DNA of 64,000 nt from Desulfocicer vacuolatum DSM 3385 (GCF_900176365.1 NZ_FWXY01000016.1:62001-126000), one strand, 5' to 3'; positions 10,012 through 19,089 are shown, counted from the first letter of the stretch. The notes: a model not told the origin generated them from the sequence alone. A program made the numbers and translations.

Positions 10012-11184
10012 ATGAAACCCATAAAGGCTGCCGGGCGAACCCGGAAAATAACCCCGTTCATTGTCATGGAAATTCTTGAAAAAATTCATGAAATGGAATC
10101 CAGGGGAATTGATGTGATACACATGGAAGTGGGAGAACCTGACTGCAACATTCCCCAATGTGTGCAGACAGCCACAGCCCAGGGATTTTCCTGCAATGAA
10201 ACCGGTTACACCCACAGCCTGGGGGACATCCGGTTACGCCGGGCCATTGGCGAACATTACCGGGAACAATACGGTGTCACCGTGGACCCTGGAAGAATCA
10301 TTATATCGTCGGGCACATCCCCTGCCATGCTCATGCTTTTCACCGCCATGCTGGACCCCGGGGATGAGGTGATCATTTCCGATCCCCACTACGCCTGTTA
10401 CCCCAATTTCATCCGATTTGCCCAGGGGGTGCCGGTGAATGTACCGGTGTTTGAAGCAGAAGGGTTTCAATACACCCCCGAGGCCATTGAACAAAAAATC
10501 ACCGACAAAACCCGGGCCATCCTCATCAACTCCCCGTCCAACCCCACAGGCCAGGTTATCAGCCTTGAACGCATGAAGGAGATCCATGAGCTGGCAGACT
10601 CCCGGGACATCTGTATTATCTCCGATGAGATCTATCACGGACTGGTGTACGAGGGGGGTGAACATTCCATTCTGGAGGTCACGGATGATGCCTTTGTATT
10701 CAATGGTTTTTCCAAAAAATATGCCATGACCGGACTTCGATTGGGGTACCTCATTGCACCGGACCATTTCATCCGACCGTTGCAGGTGCTCCAGCAGAAT
10801 TTCTTCATCTCAGCCAATTCACTGATGCAGATCGCCGGCACAGCCGCATTAAAGGATGCCCACCAGGAAACCCAGGCCATGAAAACAGCCTATGATGAAC
10901 GCCGCAAATATATGATCCGGCGCATCAAAGCCATGGGACTTGGCATATCTGTGGAGCCCACCGGCGCTTTTTATGTGTTTGCCAATGCAAAGCACATCTC
11001 CATGGACTCCTATGCCCTGGCCTTTGACATCCTTGACAAGGCCCATGTGGGGGTAACCCCGGGCATTGACTTTGGGGCCAATGGCGAAGGATATCTTCGT
11101 TTTTCCTATGCCAACTCCATGGAAAACCTTAAAATCGGACTGGATCGCCTGGAGGCCTATTTCAGGAACCGCCATGATCATTAA
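10012..11184 (+). CDS. PLP-dependent class I/II aminotransferase
   Basis: The 390-residue product is a fold-type I aminotransferase. The PLP lysine is Lys235 in GFSKKYAMTGLR, with Asn177 in SPSNPTG and Asp205 in SDEIYHG as the other PLP contacts. It sits three bases behind hisG, so co-transcription is expected. The sequence resembles the aspartate/alanine-type aminotransferases common in Desulfobacterota rather than histidinol-phosphate aminotransferase, so a role in histidine synthesis should not be assumed from position. Its 3' end overlaps the start of engB by 11 bases. Confidence 0.9.
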   Translation: MKPIKAAGRTRKITPFIVMEILEKIHEMESRGIDVIHMEVGEPDCNIPQCVQTATAQGFSCNETGYTHSLGDIRLRRAIGEHYREQYGVTVDPGRIIISSGTSPAMLMLFTAMLDPGDEVIISDPHYACYPNFIRFAQGVPVNVPVFEAEGFQYTPEAIEQKITDKTRAILINSPSNPTGQVISLERMKEIHELADSRDICIISDEIYHGLVYEGGEHSILEVTDDAFVFNGFSKKYAMTGLRLGYLIAPDHFIRPLQVLQQNFFISANSLMQIAGTAALKDAHQETQAMKTAYDERRKYMIRRIKAMGLGISVEPTGAFYVFANAKHISMDSYALAFDILDKAHVGVTPGIDFGANGEGYLRFSYANSMENLKIGLDRLEAYFRNRHDH

Positions 11185-11782
11185 ACAGGCTGAATTTATA
11201 AAAAGCGCCACCAAACCGGCCCAGTTCACCGATCCTGTTTTTCCGGAAATCGCCTTTGCCGGAAGATCCAACGTGGGTAAATCCTCTTTGATCAACACCC
11301 TGGTCAATCGGAAGAATCTGGTGAAAACCAGCTCCAAGCCCGGATGTACACAATTGATCAATTTTTTCACCATCAATGATGAAATTTCCTTTGTGGATCT
11401 ACCCGGGTATGGGTATGCCAAGGTGTCAAAAACCATTCGGACACAATGGGCCCCCATGGTGGATCGCTACCTCTCTGTTCGAAAAAACCTCATGGGAGTC
11501 ATTCTGCTCATTGATATCCGAAGGGATCCCGGAAAAGAAGAGTTTGAACTTATGGACTGGTTTGCCAAACGTCGCATTCCTTTTTTAACGGTGCTGACCA
11601 AGGCAGATAAACTGTCCCGGACAAAACAGCAAAAACGGCTGGCAATCCTGACAAAAACGTTGGAGCGACGGAAAGAGGATTTGATCCTCTTTTCATCCAA
11701 AACCCGCCAAGGCAGGGAGATGGTTCTGGGCGAAATAGCAGCCCTTTTACCATCCCATGCACCTGGGGATATGCCCTCCTGA
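11174..11782 (+). CDS. engB: Ribosome biogenesis GTPase EngB/YsxC
   Basis: This essential small GTPase helps assemble the 50S ribosomal subunit. All GTPase motifs are present: GRSNVGKSS (G1), DLPGYGYAKV (G3), LTKADK (G4) and FSSKTRQG (G5). I take the start at ATG 11174 (MIIKQAEF), which gives 202 residues, the usual length; a longer frame opens 36 codons upstream but that sequence is simply the other frame of the aminotransferase gene. The start overlaps the preceding gene by 11 bases, suggesting coupling, and era follows after 15 bases. Confidence 0.95.
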   Translation: MIIKQAEFIKSATKPAQFTDPVFPEIAFAGRSNVGKSSLINTLVNRKNLVKTSSKPGCTQLINFFTINDEISFVDLPGYGYAKVSKTIRTQWAPMVDRYLSVRKNLMGVILLIDIRRDPGKEEFELMDWFAKRRIPFLTVLTKADKLSRTKQQKRLAILTKTLERRKEDLILFSSKTRQGREMVLGEIAALLPSHAPGDMPS

Positions 11783-11797
11783 CACAAGGAAACACAA

Positions 11798-12694
11798 ATG
11801 GAAACAACTGAAAACAGCGATTTCACATCGGGCTTTATTGCCATCATCGGCGCACCCAATGCCGGGAAATCCACCCTTCTCAACCGGATTATCGGACAAA
11901 AGATATCCATCACCTCCAAAAAACCCCAGACCACCCGGGACAGAATTCTTGGGGTGGTGGAACGCCCGCTGTCCCAGCTGGTTTTCATTGACACCCCGGG
12001 AATACATAAAGCCGACTCTCTGCTGAATCGTAAAATTGTGGACCAGGCCCTTTCCGCAGTTCAGGATGTGGATGCCATACTGCTTCTGGTGGATGTCACC
12101 TCCGGCAAAAAAGATGCCCAAGCCATCATCATGGAACAACTGGCCAAAACTGGTAAACCGGTTCTTCTGGCCCTGAATAAAATTGATCGGGTTGAAAAAA
12201 ACAGGGTCCTGCCCCTCATTGAAACATATTCAGCCCTGATGGATTTCAAGTCCATTGTTCCCATCTCTGCCAAAAACGGCACCCACACAGATACCTTGCT
12301 CGATGAAATCCAGGGATACCTCCCCCGGGGCCCCAGACTCTTCCCCGAAGATACCTTGACCGACGTATCGGAAAAATTCATCGCAGCTGAGATGATCCGG
12401 GAAAAGGTATTTCGCCTCACTGGAATGGAAATCCCATATTCCATCGCAGTTTCAGTGGATTCATTTAAGGTGGAAAAACGATTGATCGAAATCCATGCCA
12501 GTATCCATGTGGATCGAAACTCCCAAAAGGGTATCATCATTGGCAAAGGGGGAAGCATGCTCAAAAAAATCGGCACCCAGGCCCGGAAAGACATTGAGAG
12601 AATGACCGGCTTAAAAGTGTTGCTCAAACTTTTTGTCAAAGTAAACAAAAACTGGAGCCAGAATGAAAAGGCCATGAAAGAATTTGGTTATTAA
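11798..12694 (+). CDS. era: GTPase Era
   Basis: Era binds the 3' end of 16S rRNA and the 30S subunit during ribosome maturation. The N-terminal GTPase domain has GAPNAGKST, the T-loop TTRDRILGV, FIDTPGIH and ALNKIDR. The C-terminal KH RNA-binding domain shows IIIGKGGSMLKKIGTQARK. The 298-residue length is normal. Placement beside engB makes this a small GTPase/ribosome-assembly cluster. The HNH gene follows 54 bases later on the same strand. Confidence 0.97.
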   Translation: METTENSDFTSGFIAIIGAPNAGKSTLLNRIIGQKISITSKKPQTTRDRILGVVERPLSQLVFIDTPGIHKADSLLNRKIVDQALSAVQDVDAILLLVDVTSGKKDAQAIIMEQLAKTGKPVLLALNKIDRVEKNRVLPLIETYSALMDFKSIVPISAKNGTHTDTLLDEIQGYLPRGPRLFPEDTLTDVSEKFIAAEMIREKVFRLTGMEIPYSIAVSVDSFKVEKRLIEIHASIHVDRNSQKGIIIGKGGSMLKKIGTQARKDIERMTGLKVLLKLFVKVNKNWSQNEKAMKEFGY

Positions 12695-12748
12695 GCTGTA
12701 ATTCTTTTTAAAGGCCATGCATTCAAGAGTCTGTTTAAAACAAAAAGG

Positions 12749-13057
12749 ATGAGCATGGAATACTATTTTTCCCAGGATGACGCCCTTTTAAAAAAAGAGA
12801 AAAAAAAAGCAAGGGAGTTGCGAAACAGCCAGTGGTGGAAGCGAAAGCGATCCCAGGGTATCTGTTACTACTGCCGTGGATCCTTCCCCCCCAAAACCCT
12901 GACCATGGACCACATCGTACCCATGGCCCGGGGAGGAAAATCTGTTAAAAACAATGTCGTACCATGCTGCAAGGAGTGTAATTCCAAAAAGAAACAGCTT
13001 TTACCCCTGGAGTGGACGGCCTACATGGAAACATTATCCGCCTCCCCCCGGGAGTAA
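12749..13057 (+). CDS. Small HNH endonuclease-type protein
   Basis: The 102-residue product carries a complete HNH fold: a CYYC knuckle, the catalytic DHIVPMARGGKS segment, the central asparagines in NNVVPCC and a CKECN knuckle that completes the zinc site. The N-terminus is very basic. Free-standing HNH proteins of this size often sit in housekeeping regions of Desulfobacterota; the substrate is unknown. ATG 12755, 7 bases behind AAGGATG, is as plausible as ATG 12749. A strong terminator follows. Confidence 0.85.
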   Translation: MSMEYYFSQDDALLKKEKKKARELRNSQWWKRKRSQGICYYCRGSFPPKTLTMDHIVPMARGGKSVKNNVVPCCKECNSKKKQLLPLEWTAYMETLSASPRE

Positions 13058-13091
13058 ATCATACCACCAGACAGCTTCGGTCAGAAAACCC

Positions 13092-13131
13092 AAAAAAAGG
13101 TGCCCCATTTTCATGGAAAGGCACCTTTTTT
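13092..13131 (+). terminator. Rho-independent terminator after the HNH gene
   Basis: An A-tract leads into GGTGCC, then a 15-base loop, then GGCACC and a run of six T. The A/T flanks extend the stem, so it could work in both directions and close the aminotransferase-engB-era-HNH transcript. Confidence 0.85.
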
Positions 13132-13147
13132 ATACATTCTTGTTTTT

Positions 13148-13411
13148 TTATATGAAATACTCCGCAAATCTGTGGAAAATTTCTATCTTTGTTGTGGGCG
13201 GAGCGGGATCAAAATACAGTCCGCCCGTGGCGGTTATATGAAACACTCCGCCAATCAGAGGCGTATTTCAAGTTTTGTTGTGGGCTGACCGAGGTCAAAA
13301 TAAGGTCTGCCCATGGCAGTTAAAAAGTGGGTGCTGGGTACTGAATATTAGGTTCTGGGTGCTCACAGCAACTACTTTTTCATTATACGGTCCGCCCGCG
13401 GCAGTTTATAT
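13148..13411 (+). repeat. Family A repeat pair plus a 3' fragment
   Basis: A complete G-subtype copy (13148-13235) is followed head to tail by an A-subtype copy (to 13322). After a 60-base spacer containing GGGTGCTGGGTACTG-type simple repeats, a lone hairpin-2 end (13384-13411) follows. The first copy is nearly identical to the one at 41803. Confidence 0.9.
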
Positions 13412-13418
13412 TAAAAAT

Positions 13419-14429
13419 TTATTTTTTTCGATTGCACAGGCGATGAACTGTCTGGGCATGCCATTCTCCACGACCGGAAAAGGTGGGCTGATTAATACTC
13501 ACCAGGTATGTTGCCACCTGATCAAAGGTGGCCCCTTTCTCGCGCATGGTTTCAATGATTTTCATCACCTCCTCCCGGGGCAGAACACCCTCCAGCGAAG
13601 CGGAGCTTCCCTTGGAATCAGCGACTTTCACCTTGCCCTGGCCCCCTTTGGCTTTATCTGCCCGGGAGCGTTTAATCACCTTTACTTCTTTTTTTTCAGT
13701 GGATCTGGAAATACGTTTTTTCCCCGGAGCACTGGAAGGCTCAACTTTTTTATGGGAGGTTTTGACAGGTGATTCTTTTTTCTCCCGGGAAGGAACAGCG
13801 TTTCCAGATGAAAACAAATCACCGTCAAACCGGCCGGGCTGGTCGGTCACCGAAGCGCCGCTGGCATATGACAGAGGATCCACCATTCGTCCCTGGCGGT
13901 GGGTGCTTTCCTGAAAATTGTGGTGCACCATGGGATTTGGATCTTCCATCCCGTCCTTAGCGTGGAAATCTCCATCCATCACATCCGGGGCCACGTCCTG
14001 TTCCGGCATCATATCATCTTCTGGAGCTGGATACCCTTCCATTAATTCTCCAGGTTGGGCATTCATTTGAAGATGCGCCACAATCTCTTCCAGGGCATCA
14101 GCTTTTCTCTCTTCAATGAGAACGCGTCGTTGCTCTATATCCACAAGCCGTTCCTGATTTTTCAAAAACCCGTCCAGAACATCCAGGGCCCTTTCCAGAA
14201 ACTCATCGTACCCGGCAGACATTTCAATGTCCTGTGCCGGATATTTTGCAGGGGAATTACTTCTGGTGACACGCTTTACATTCCCCCCCCGAACATTTTG
14301 ATATCCACCAGATGAATAATTGGGGTTCTGATTATAATGGGGATTGGAATTATTATCAAAACCCCTTCGGGTTTTGGGTGTCCGCTTATCTTTCTGTCCT
14401 CCCCTGAGGCTCTGAAGAAAGTCGTTCAT
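13419..14429 (-). CDS. Hypothetical low-complexity protein with C-terminal recombinase-like HTH segment
   Basis: The 336-residue protein begins with a Gly/Asn/Arg/Tyr-rich disordered segment, then a helical stretch (residues ~65-115, FLERALDVLDGFLKNQ to ALEEIVAHL) that could be a coiled coil, an acidic linker, a long Lys/Arg/Ser-rich linker, and a C-terminal ~55 residues (GATFDQVATYLVS...GRGEWHAQTVHRLC) that resemble the helix-turn-helix 'recombinase' segment of serine recombinases. No catalytic domain is present. AAGGAG lies 10 bases before the ATG. It looks like a nucleoid- or DNA-associated protein, but that is inference; function unknown. Confidence 0.7.
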   Translation of the reverse strand: MNDFLQSLRGGQKDKRTPKTRRGFDNNSNPHYNQNPNYSSGGYQNVRGGNVKRVTRSNSPAKYPAQDIEMSAGYDEFLERALDVLDGFLKNQERLVDIEQRRVLIEERKADALEEIVAHLQMNAQPGELMEGYPAPEDDMMPEQDVAPDVMDGDFHAKDGMEDPNPMVHHNFQESTHRQGRMVDPLSYASGASVTDQPGRFDGDLFSSGNAVPSREKKESPVKTSHKKVEPSSAPGKKRISRSTEKKEVKVIKRSRADKAKGGQGKVKVADSKGSSASLEGVLPREEVMKIIETMREKGATFDQVATYLVSINQPTFSGRGEWHAQTVHRLCNRKK

Positions 14430-14831
14430 ATGAAAACTCTCCTTACGTCTTTTTGTACACGCGGCAATACGCCGTTTTTTTATGTTAATTTAAATATCTA
14501 AGATTTACAGGATTTTTATCTATGGGAAACAAAGCAACAAACTTTACAAAAAAATATACTCAACAAACTCAAATCTATCTTTATCTATAATTTAAACAAT
14601 TCTGTCAAGATTTTTTATCCCATCATAACATTTCCAGACCGGGCTCAATTTTTTCAGGAAAGCAGATATTGGTCATCACCGACACCCATGCATTCTGGAT
14701 CTTTTTCTGCCAATGCACAAGACAGAAGGGCCATTCCCGAAAGTGGCAAATGATGCTGCCATGGAACCGTTGTCCATTAAAATCAAGCCGTCAAAAAACC
14801 ACACATGGAACGCATTCAAAACACCTGTCCA
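14430..14831. other. Intergenic region, AT-rich, with a possible gene remnant
   Basis: The first ~200 bases are AT-rich and should contain the promoter for the minus-strand gene at 14429. The minus strand of about 14635-14790 has a frame rich in Trp/Cys/Phe (FREWPFCLVHWQKK and onward) that ends in a proper stop but opens straight after a stop codon with no good start, so it may be a decayed gene downstream of dusB. I see nothing firm. Confidence 0.4.
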
Positions 14832-15809
14832 TCACCGGGTCCTCGAACAAAGTTCCTGTTCATAGGTATCAATAATTTCCAAAGCCTCACGACGGGAACC
14901 AATCCCGGTGATTGCTCTCCTGAAACGGCTGCATCCTTCCCAGCCTTTCACAAACCAAACCAGTCGACTTCGCATCATCCTGCAGGCAGGGACTTCGCCA
15001 AAACCATCCACACAGACATCCACCAAGTTACGCATGAGATTAAATTGTTGCTCCTTGGTGGGGCACATCATCTCTTTCCCATCAAGAAGGGCATCAATCT
15101 GACTGAATATGTATGGATTTCCCATGGCGGCTCGCCCCACCATAACAGCATCACACCCGGTCTTTTCCATCATGCGAACACCGTCATGGGCCGTGAGAAT
15201 ATCTCCATTACCAATCACAGGAATGGTGAGGTGTTGTTTTAAAAGACGAATCAGATCCCAGTCTGCGCACCCACGAAATCCCTGGACAGCCGTCCTGGGA
15301 TGCAGTGTAACAGCGTCCACACCGCAGTCCTGGGCCATGGATGCAATATCAATGGCCTGCTGCCCGGAAGCATCCCAACCGGAACGAATTTTTATGGTCA
15401 GTGGAATAGTAAGCACTTTTCGCACGGCTTGCAAGATATGGCGGGCATTTTCCCAATCTTTCATCAATGCCACCCCTGCGCCGGTTTTCACAACTTTGCG
15501 AACACTGCATCCAAAATTGATATCAATGATATCCACATCCCCCCTGTGGGAAATCTTTTCAGCGGCATGGGCCATGGCATGGGCCTCTGCGCCAAAAATC
15601 TGAACAGAAAGGGGGCGTTCATCCCGGGAAGATCGAAGAAGTGTTTCAGTCTTGGCAGAATTATACAAAAGCCCCTTGGCACTGACCATTTCTGAGCAGA
15701 CCAGTGAAACCCCGCACTCTTTTACAATACGACGAAAGGGAAGATGGGTTACTCCGGCCAGAGGGGCAAGAATGGTGTGGCCTTCCAGGGGCAGGGAACC
15801 TATTTTCAT
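14832..15809 (-). CDS. dusB: tRNA-dihydrouridine synthase, DusB type
   Basis: This FMN enzyme reduces uridine to dihydrouridine in the D-loop of tRNAs. The TIM-barrel start LAPLAGVTHLPFRRI, the active-site cysteine in INFGCSVRKVVKTGAG, the SVQIFG strand, the TLHPRTAVQGFRG segment and the phosphate-binding GNGDI and VMVGRAAMGNP are all present. The residue after the active cysteine is Ser where Pro is usual (GCP), a mild deviation. The 325-residue length is normal. The ribosome-binding site is weak (GGAAAT). A family A pair lies just upstream. Confidence 0.93.
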   Translation of the reverse strand: MKIGSLPLEGHTILAPLAGVTHLPFRRIVKECGVSLVCSEMVSAKGLLYNSAKTETLLRSSRDERPLSVQIFGAEAHAMAHAAEKISHRGDVDIIDINFGCSVRKVVKTGAGVALMKDWENARHILQAVRKVLTIPLTIKIRSGWDASGQQAIDIASMAQDCGVDAVTLHPRTAVQGFRGCADWDLIRLLKQHLTIPVIGNGDILTAHDGVRMMEKTGCDAVMVGRAAMGNPYIFSQIDALLDGKEMMCPTKEQQFNLMRNLVDVCVDGFGEVPACRMMRSRLVWFVKGWEGCSRFRRAITGIGSRREALEIIDTYEQELCSRTR

Positions 15810-15835
15810 AACAAAATTTCCATATCAAAAACAAT

Positions 15836-16012
15836 TTATATGAAATACCCCGCAAACCCGGGGAATATTTCTACCTTTGTTGTGGGCGGAACGAGGTCAG
15901 AATACGGTCCGCCCGTGGCGGTTTATATGAAATACTCCGCAAACCTGTGGAGCTTTTCTATCTTTGTTGTGGGCAGAACCGGATCAGAATAAGGACTGCC
16001 CGTGGCAGTTAT
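15836..16012 (+). repeat. Family A repeat pair
   Basis: A G-subtype copy is followed by an A-subtype copy head to tail, in the gap upstream of dusB and downstream of the 16.0-kb hypothetical gene. Both hairpins are intact in each copy. Confidence 0.9.
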
Positions 16013-16025
16013 TCAAAAACCGGTC

Positions 16026-16397
16026 CTATTTCTTTAACCGCCGATGCCGGGTAAAAGAAATGACTTCTCCCCCGGGGGGCGTGGTATTATTTTCCGTCTC
16101 TTGCTGTTTTTCTGATTCCCCCGGGGGTTCATCCTCTTCCCAGTCCCGTTCATCCGGGGGACACACCACTTTTTCCATGCGAACAGACTTACCTCCCATA
16201 TAAAAAGGATCACCATTAATGTAATCTGCTTTTAAAATCCAGCTCACCGATTGCAAAGGCACCTGGAGCATCAGTATTTTAATGATAAACCAGTCTTTTT
16301 TCACATCGGGCCTTATTTCTTCTATGCGGGCAAAGGATGTGGGTTCATCTTCAACATATATTAATACAACATCATTTTCCATTGGCATTGGGACCAT
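16026..16397 (-). CDS. Conserved hypothetical protein, 123 residues
   Basis: The protein has a compact N-terminal part (ENDVVLIYVEDEPTSFARIEEI, then DWFIIKILMLQVPLQSVSWILKADYING) predicted as beta-rich, followed by an acidic, Pro/Glu-rich tail ending in basic residues. No signal peptide or known motif is seen. Three closely spaced ATGs (16397, 16388, 16382) are possible starts; AGGA sits about 9 bases before the second. It is flanked on both sides by family A repeats. I do not recognise a function. Confidence 0.6.
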   Translation of the reverse strand: MVPMPMENDVVLIYVEDEPTSFARIEEIRPDVKKDWFIIKILMLQVPLQSVSWILKADYINGDPFYMGGKSVRMEKVVCPPDERDWEEDEPPGESEKQQETENNTTPPGGEVISFTRHRRLKK

Positions 16398-16414
16398 TCC
16401 TGATTCTTAATTTC

Positions 16415-16490
16415 TATAACTGCCACGGGCAGCCCGTATTCTGACCTCGGCCTGCCCACAACAACGCTTGAAATACGATCATGATCAAGC
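16415..16490 (-). repeat. Family A repeat, partial, reverse orientation
   Basis: An A-subtype copy reading ATAACTGCCACGGGCAG on the plus strand. Hairpin 2 is intact; hairpin 1 is cut after GAAATACGATCAT. Confidence 0.8.
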
Positions 16491-16578
16491 AAGGGTAAAT
16501 GCGTAAAATAACATATTCATTCTGAAAAATAAATCTCAAACCCAAATATAAAATTTGAATTGTGGCACGACATGGTGG

Positions 16579-16666
16579 TATAACTGCCACAGATAGACCT
16601 TAGTTTAATGCGGTTTTACCCACAACTAAAGATGAAAAATCTCCACAGATTTGTGGAGCATATAAG
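16579..16666 (-). repeat. Family A repeat, eroded, reverse orientation
   Basis: A diverged copy recognisable by TAACTGCCAC, ACCCACAAC and CTCCACAGATTTGTGGAG in the expected order and spacing. Its outer end (CATATAA) forms the insertion site of the MITE at 16671. Confidence 0.65.
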
Positions 16667-16670
16667 ATAA

Positions 16671-16855
16671 CTCAACTTTCGGTGTTCGCATTTCGTGTTG
16701 GGGTCAGGCTTTCGTTATTGACATTATCGAGGCTTTTTTCGTTGGCAAAGGCCTTGGTCGATAACATCAATAACAAAAGCCTGACCCCGTCGGCACACTG
16801 ACCCCCATCGGTACATTTAAAAATGCCGGCTTTGAAATGAAGCCCGAAAGTTGAG
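16671..16855 (+). mobile_element. MITE-like element, copy 1
   Basis: This 185-bp non-coding element has terminal inverted repeats CTCAACTTTCGG.../...CCGAAAGTTGAG and a nested internal inverted repeat that begins GGGGTCAGGCTTTCGTTATT and ends in the mirrored AATAACAAAAGCCTGACCCC. It is flanked by the 8-bp direct repeat TAAGATAA (16663-16670 and 16856-16863), the mark of transposition. No transposase is encoded. Copies 2 and 3 are at 58340 and 62064. The GGGGTCAGGCTTT hairpins resemble those mobilised by Y1/REP-associated transposases. Confidence 0.85.
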
Positions 16856-16931
16856 TAAGATAAAAAGCGGTTGAATTCATACGAACCTGCCCGTTGGCAG
16901 ATTTTTTACACCATGATGAAAAAGGAATGCC

Positions 16932-18632
16932 ATGGCCCAGCCATTATCCTATACACTGACATTGAAAAAGACTAAAGCCGCCGCCGGTTATTTCCAGGCT
17001 GTACCGGAAAATTTTTCCCACCTGGATGAGATGCTGGCTGCTCTGCAACACGCCCCCATGGACAGTTTTCTCCACAAATGTGCTTTGGACCTTGTGGCCG
17101 AACTCGCCCCGGAAACCCTTGACAATCATATCCTTCAAGCAACAAAAAATAATAATTTTATTTTATTGAGCCTGATCTGCGAGCATCTTCTTCTCTCCCG
17201 GGGCAGAGGAAAAATCAGAGATTATTTTTCTGATCAAGAAGTAAAGGAACTTAGCACCCATTCCCCACTGATTCATCTCAGATCTGTTCTTGAACCCAAT
17301 AGACGACTGCACACCCAGTGGATTCGACTGTTCCGGGAAAATATCATGGAGCATGCCGACCTTCCCTCCCTTGGGGCATCAGGGCTGCCCCCCATCTGTT
17401 CTGGAGAGTGTCGCCCCATTGTTTCCACTGGGCTGGAAATAAAAAAAATTCACAAAAATCATCTTTATTCCAAGAATGATACCCCGCGATTCAGTGCTGA
17501 AAAAACCACGGAAACAGCTTTGGAGAGGCTGGCATCTGCCGGTGTTTTCCTGGAACAGGAAATGCGCCATCAATCAAGCTTAAGTCCCATTGCCCTGCTT
17601 AGAAAATGGCGTTTCAAGACCAGCATAGAAAATAAACGCCACTCTTTTTACCTGGGCGGAACCCAGACCAGTTACGGCAAAGGCCTGACCCTGGAAGATG
17701 CCAGGGCATCTCTTTCCATGGAGATTGTGGAACGATGCGCCTCCTTTGCTTCTGTATCAAATATGCAAGTACTGGGAACCCGAAAACAATATCCCTTGAT
17801 CCAGGGCCCCTGGTCTACCCTCATTAAACAAGGTAAAAAAGCCATTAATCCCCAGGAAATTACCCAGGAAATTACCTACCGGGATGAACCCCTCCACTGG
17901 ATAGAAGGGGAGCAGCCCGGCATCCCGGGTCCCCAAAAAATATGGCTGCCGGTGCAGGCCCTGTTTCTTTTCCTGAACCTTGATGAAATCGATCTATTCT
18001 CAGGACTTGGCTCCACGGGACTTGCCTCGGGCAATACCCTTGCCCAGGCAAAGGTTTCAGCACTTCTTGAGGTGGTGGAAAGGCACCAGGAGGGCACTGT
18101 ACCCTTTGACCCTGCCAGTTGTTTTCGCTTGGTGGCCCGGGAGGAACGTCTGGCAGCTCTTCTGGATTCCCAAAAAAACCTTGGCATTGATGTGTTGTTC
18201 CAGGATATCACCCCCCCCTCGGGGATCCCCTGCTGTAAATGTTTTGTCAAGGATGTGAACGGCGTCATCCACAAGGGCACCGCAGCCCATCTCAATGCCC
18301 GCAAAGCCATTGTATCCGCCTTGACAGAGACCCCCTACCCTTTCCCCCAGGGTCCGCCGTCACTGCCCTTTAATGAAAATTTCACCCTTGTGGGATATGA
18401 AAACCTTCCTGATTTTACCACCGGCAGCCCGAAATCTGACCTTAACTTGCTGGAAAATCTACTCATTTCCCAGAACAAAACCCCTGTTTATGTTGAGCTT
18501 ACCCGGAAAGACATGAAGATACCGGTGGTCCGGGCCATTGTGCCCGGCATGGAAATCATGGGAGATTTTGATCAATTTTCCCGGGTTCATCCAGACCTTT
18601 TCCATAATTATCTTGTCCGGGAAAACCAATAA
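16932..18632 (+). CDS. YcaO-domain protein with long N-terminal extension
   Basis: YcaO enzymes use ATP to activate backbone amides, in azoline and thioamide formation or in modification of translation factors. The C-terminal ~350 residues show the YcaO ATP-site pattern: YGKGLTLEDARASLSMEIVERC, then STGLASGNTLAQAKVSALLE with VVERHQ, and VYVELTRKDMKIPVVRAIVPG near the end. The first ~200 residues are helical with no recognised domain. No precursor peptide, dehydrogenase or TfuA-like partner is nearby, so the substrate cannot be read from context. A MITE and two A repeats sit directly upstream; no clear ribosome-binding site beyond AAAGGA 8 bases before the ATG. Confidence 0.85.
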   Translation: MAQPLSYTLTLKKTKAAAGYFQAVPENFSHLDEMLAALQHAPMDSFLHKCALDLVAELAPETLDNHILQATKNNNFILLSLICEHLLLSRGRGKIRDYFSDQEVKELSTHSPLIHLRSVLEPNRRLHTQWIRLFRENIMEHADLPSLGASGLPPICSGECRPIVSTGLEIKKIHKNHLYSKNDTPRFSAEKTTETALERLASAGVFLEQEMRHQSSLSPIALLRKWRFKTSIENKRHSFYLGGTQTSYGKGLTLEDARASLSMEIVERCASFASVSNMQVLGTRKQYPLIQGPWSTLIKQGKKAINPQEITQEITYRDEPLHWIEGEQPGIPGPQKIWLPVQALFLFLNLDEIDLFSGLGSTGLASGNTLAQAKVSALLEVVERHQEGTVPFDPASCFRLVAREERLAALLDSQKNLGIDVLFQDITPPSGIPCCKCFVKDVNGVIHKGTAAHLNARKAIVSALTETPYPFPQGPPSLPFNENFTLVGYENLPDFTTGSPKSDLNLLENLLISQNKTPVYVELTRKDMKIPVVRAIVPGMEIMGDFDQFSRVHPDLFHNYLVRENQ

Positions 18633-18952
18633 AACCGCTTTCCAAGGGGAATATACCGGAGTGTGTCAAAATAACATTTTGGTATATTCCTTTACCCATC
18701 AATTATAAATTCTCCAATATTAAAAATGCGATCATGCCCTGTTGTAAGCATTGGGATTGGCAATGTAATTGCCCCCCAAAAAGCCATGGAAAATGAGAGA
18801 TTCAGCCCCATGAGTTCTCTAAAAAAAACAACAAAACATTTGAGAATTGGATTGTTTTTCCTTGACCCAACCGTACCTCATGGCAATATCAATACAAATT
18901 ACAGTATCTTAAATAAGATTCCATACAATTCTCCTAAATCATTAAAATTTTA

Positions 18953-19015
18953 TTGACAAGGTCGTTTCAAGCGGTTAAAGTAAAATCCATTAATTAAGAT
19001 TGAGCGCTCGTTCAG
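18953..19015 (+). promoter_or_regulatory. Promoter with TGAnCGnnCGnTCA operator
   Basis: TTGACA at 18953 is followed after 17 bases by TAAAGT, then by the imperfect palindrome TGAGCGCTCGTTCA (19001-19014), 48 bases from the -35 start. The same order and the same 48-base distance occur upstream of the acyl-CoA ligase at 32347. The half-sites TGAnCG/CGnTCA look like a TetR-family operator placed just past the transcription start, suggesting repression. Confidence 0.65.
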
Positions 19016-19089
19016 CGATTGATCGAAATTTATCCATCTGCATTTATTTAAATGTTTTCCCCAAATGGATATTTTTACTTTTTATAAAA

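Noticed and set aside
10012-11184. Histidinol-phosphate aminotransferase (hisC) by position behind hisIG
   Set aside because: Its sequence pattern is that of aspartate/alanine-type class I aminotransferases; position alone is not enough.
12749-13057. HNH protein as part of a mobile intron or phage
   Set aside because: It sits in a housekeeping context behind era with its own terminator and no intron or phage marks.
18726-18956. 76-codon frame upstream of the membrane protein
   Set aside because: No ribosome-binding site, AT-rich composition and no recognisable motif; it also precedes the promoter at 18953.
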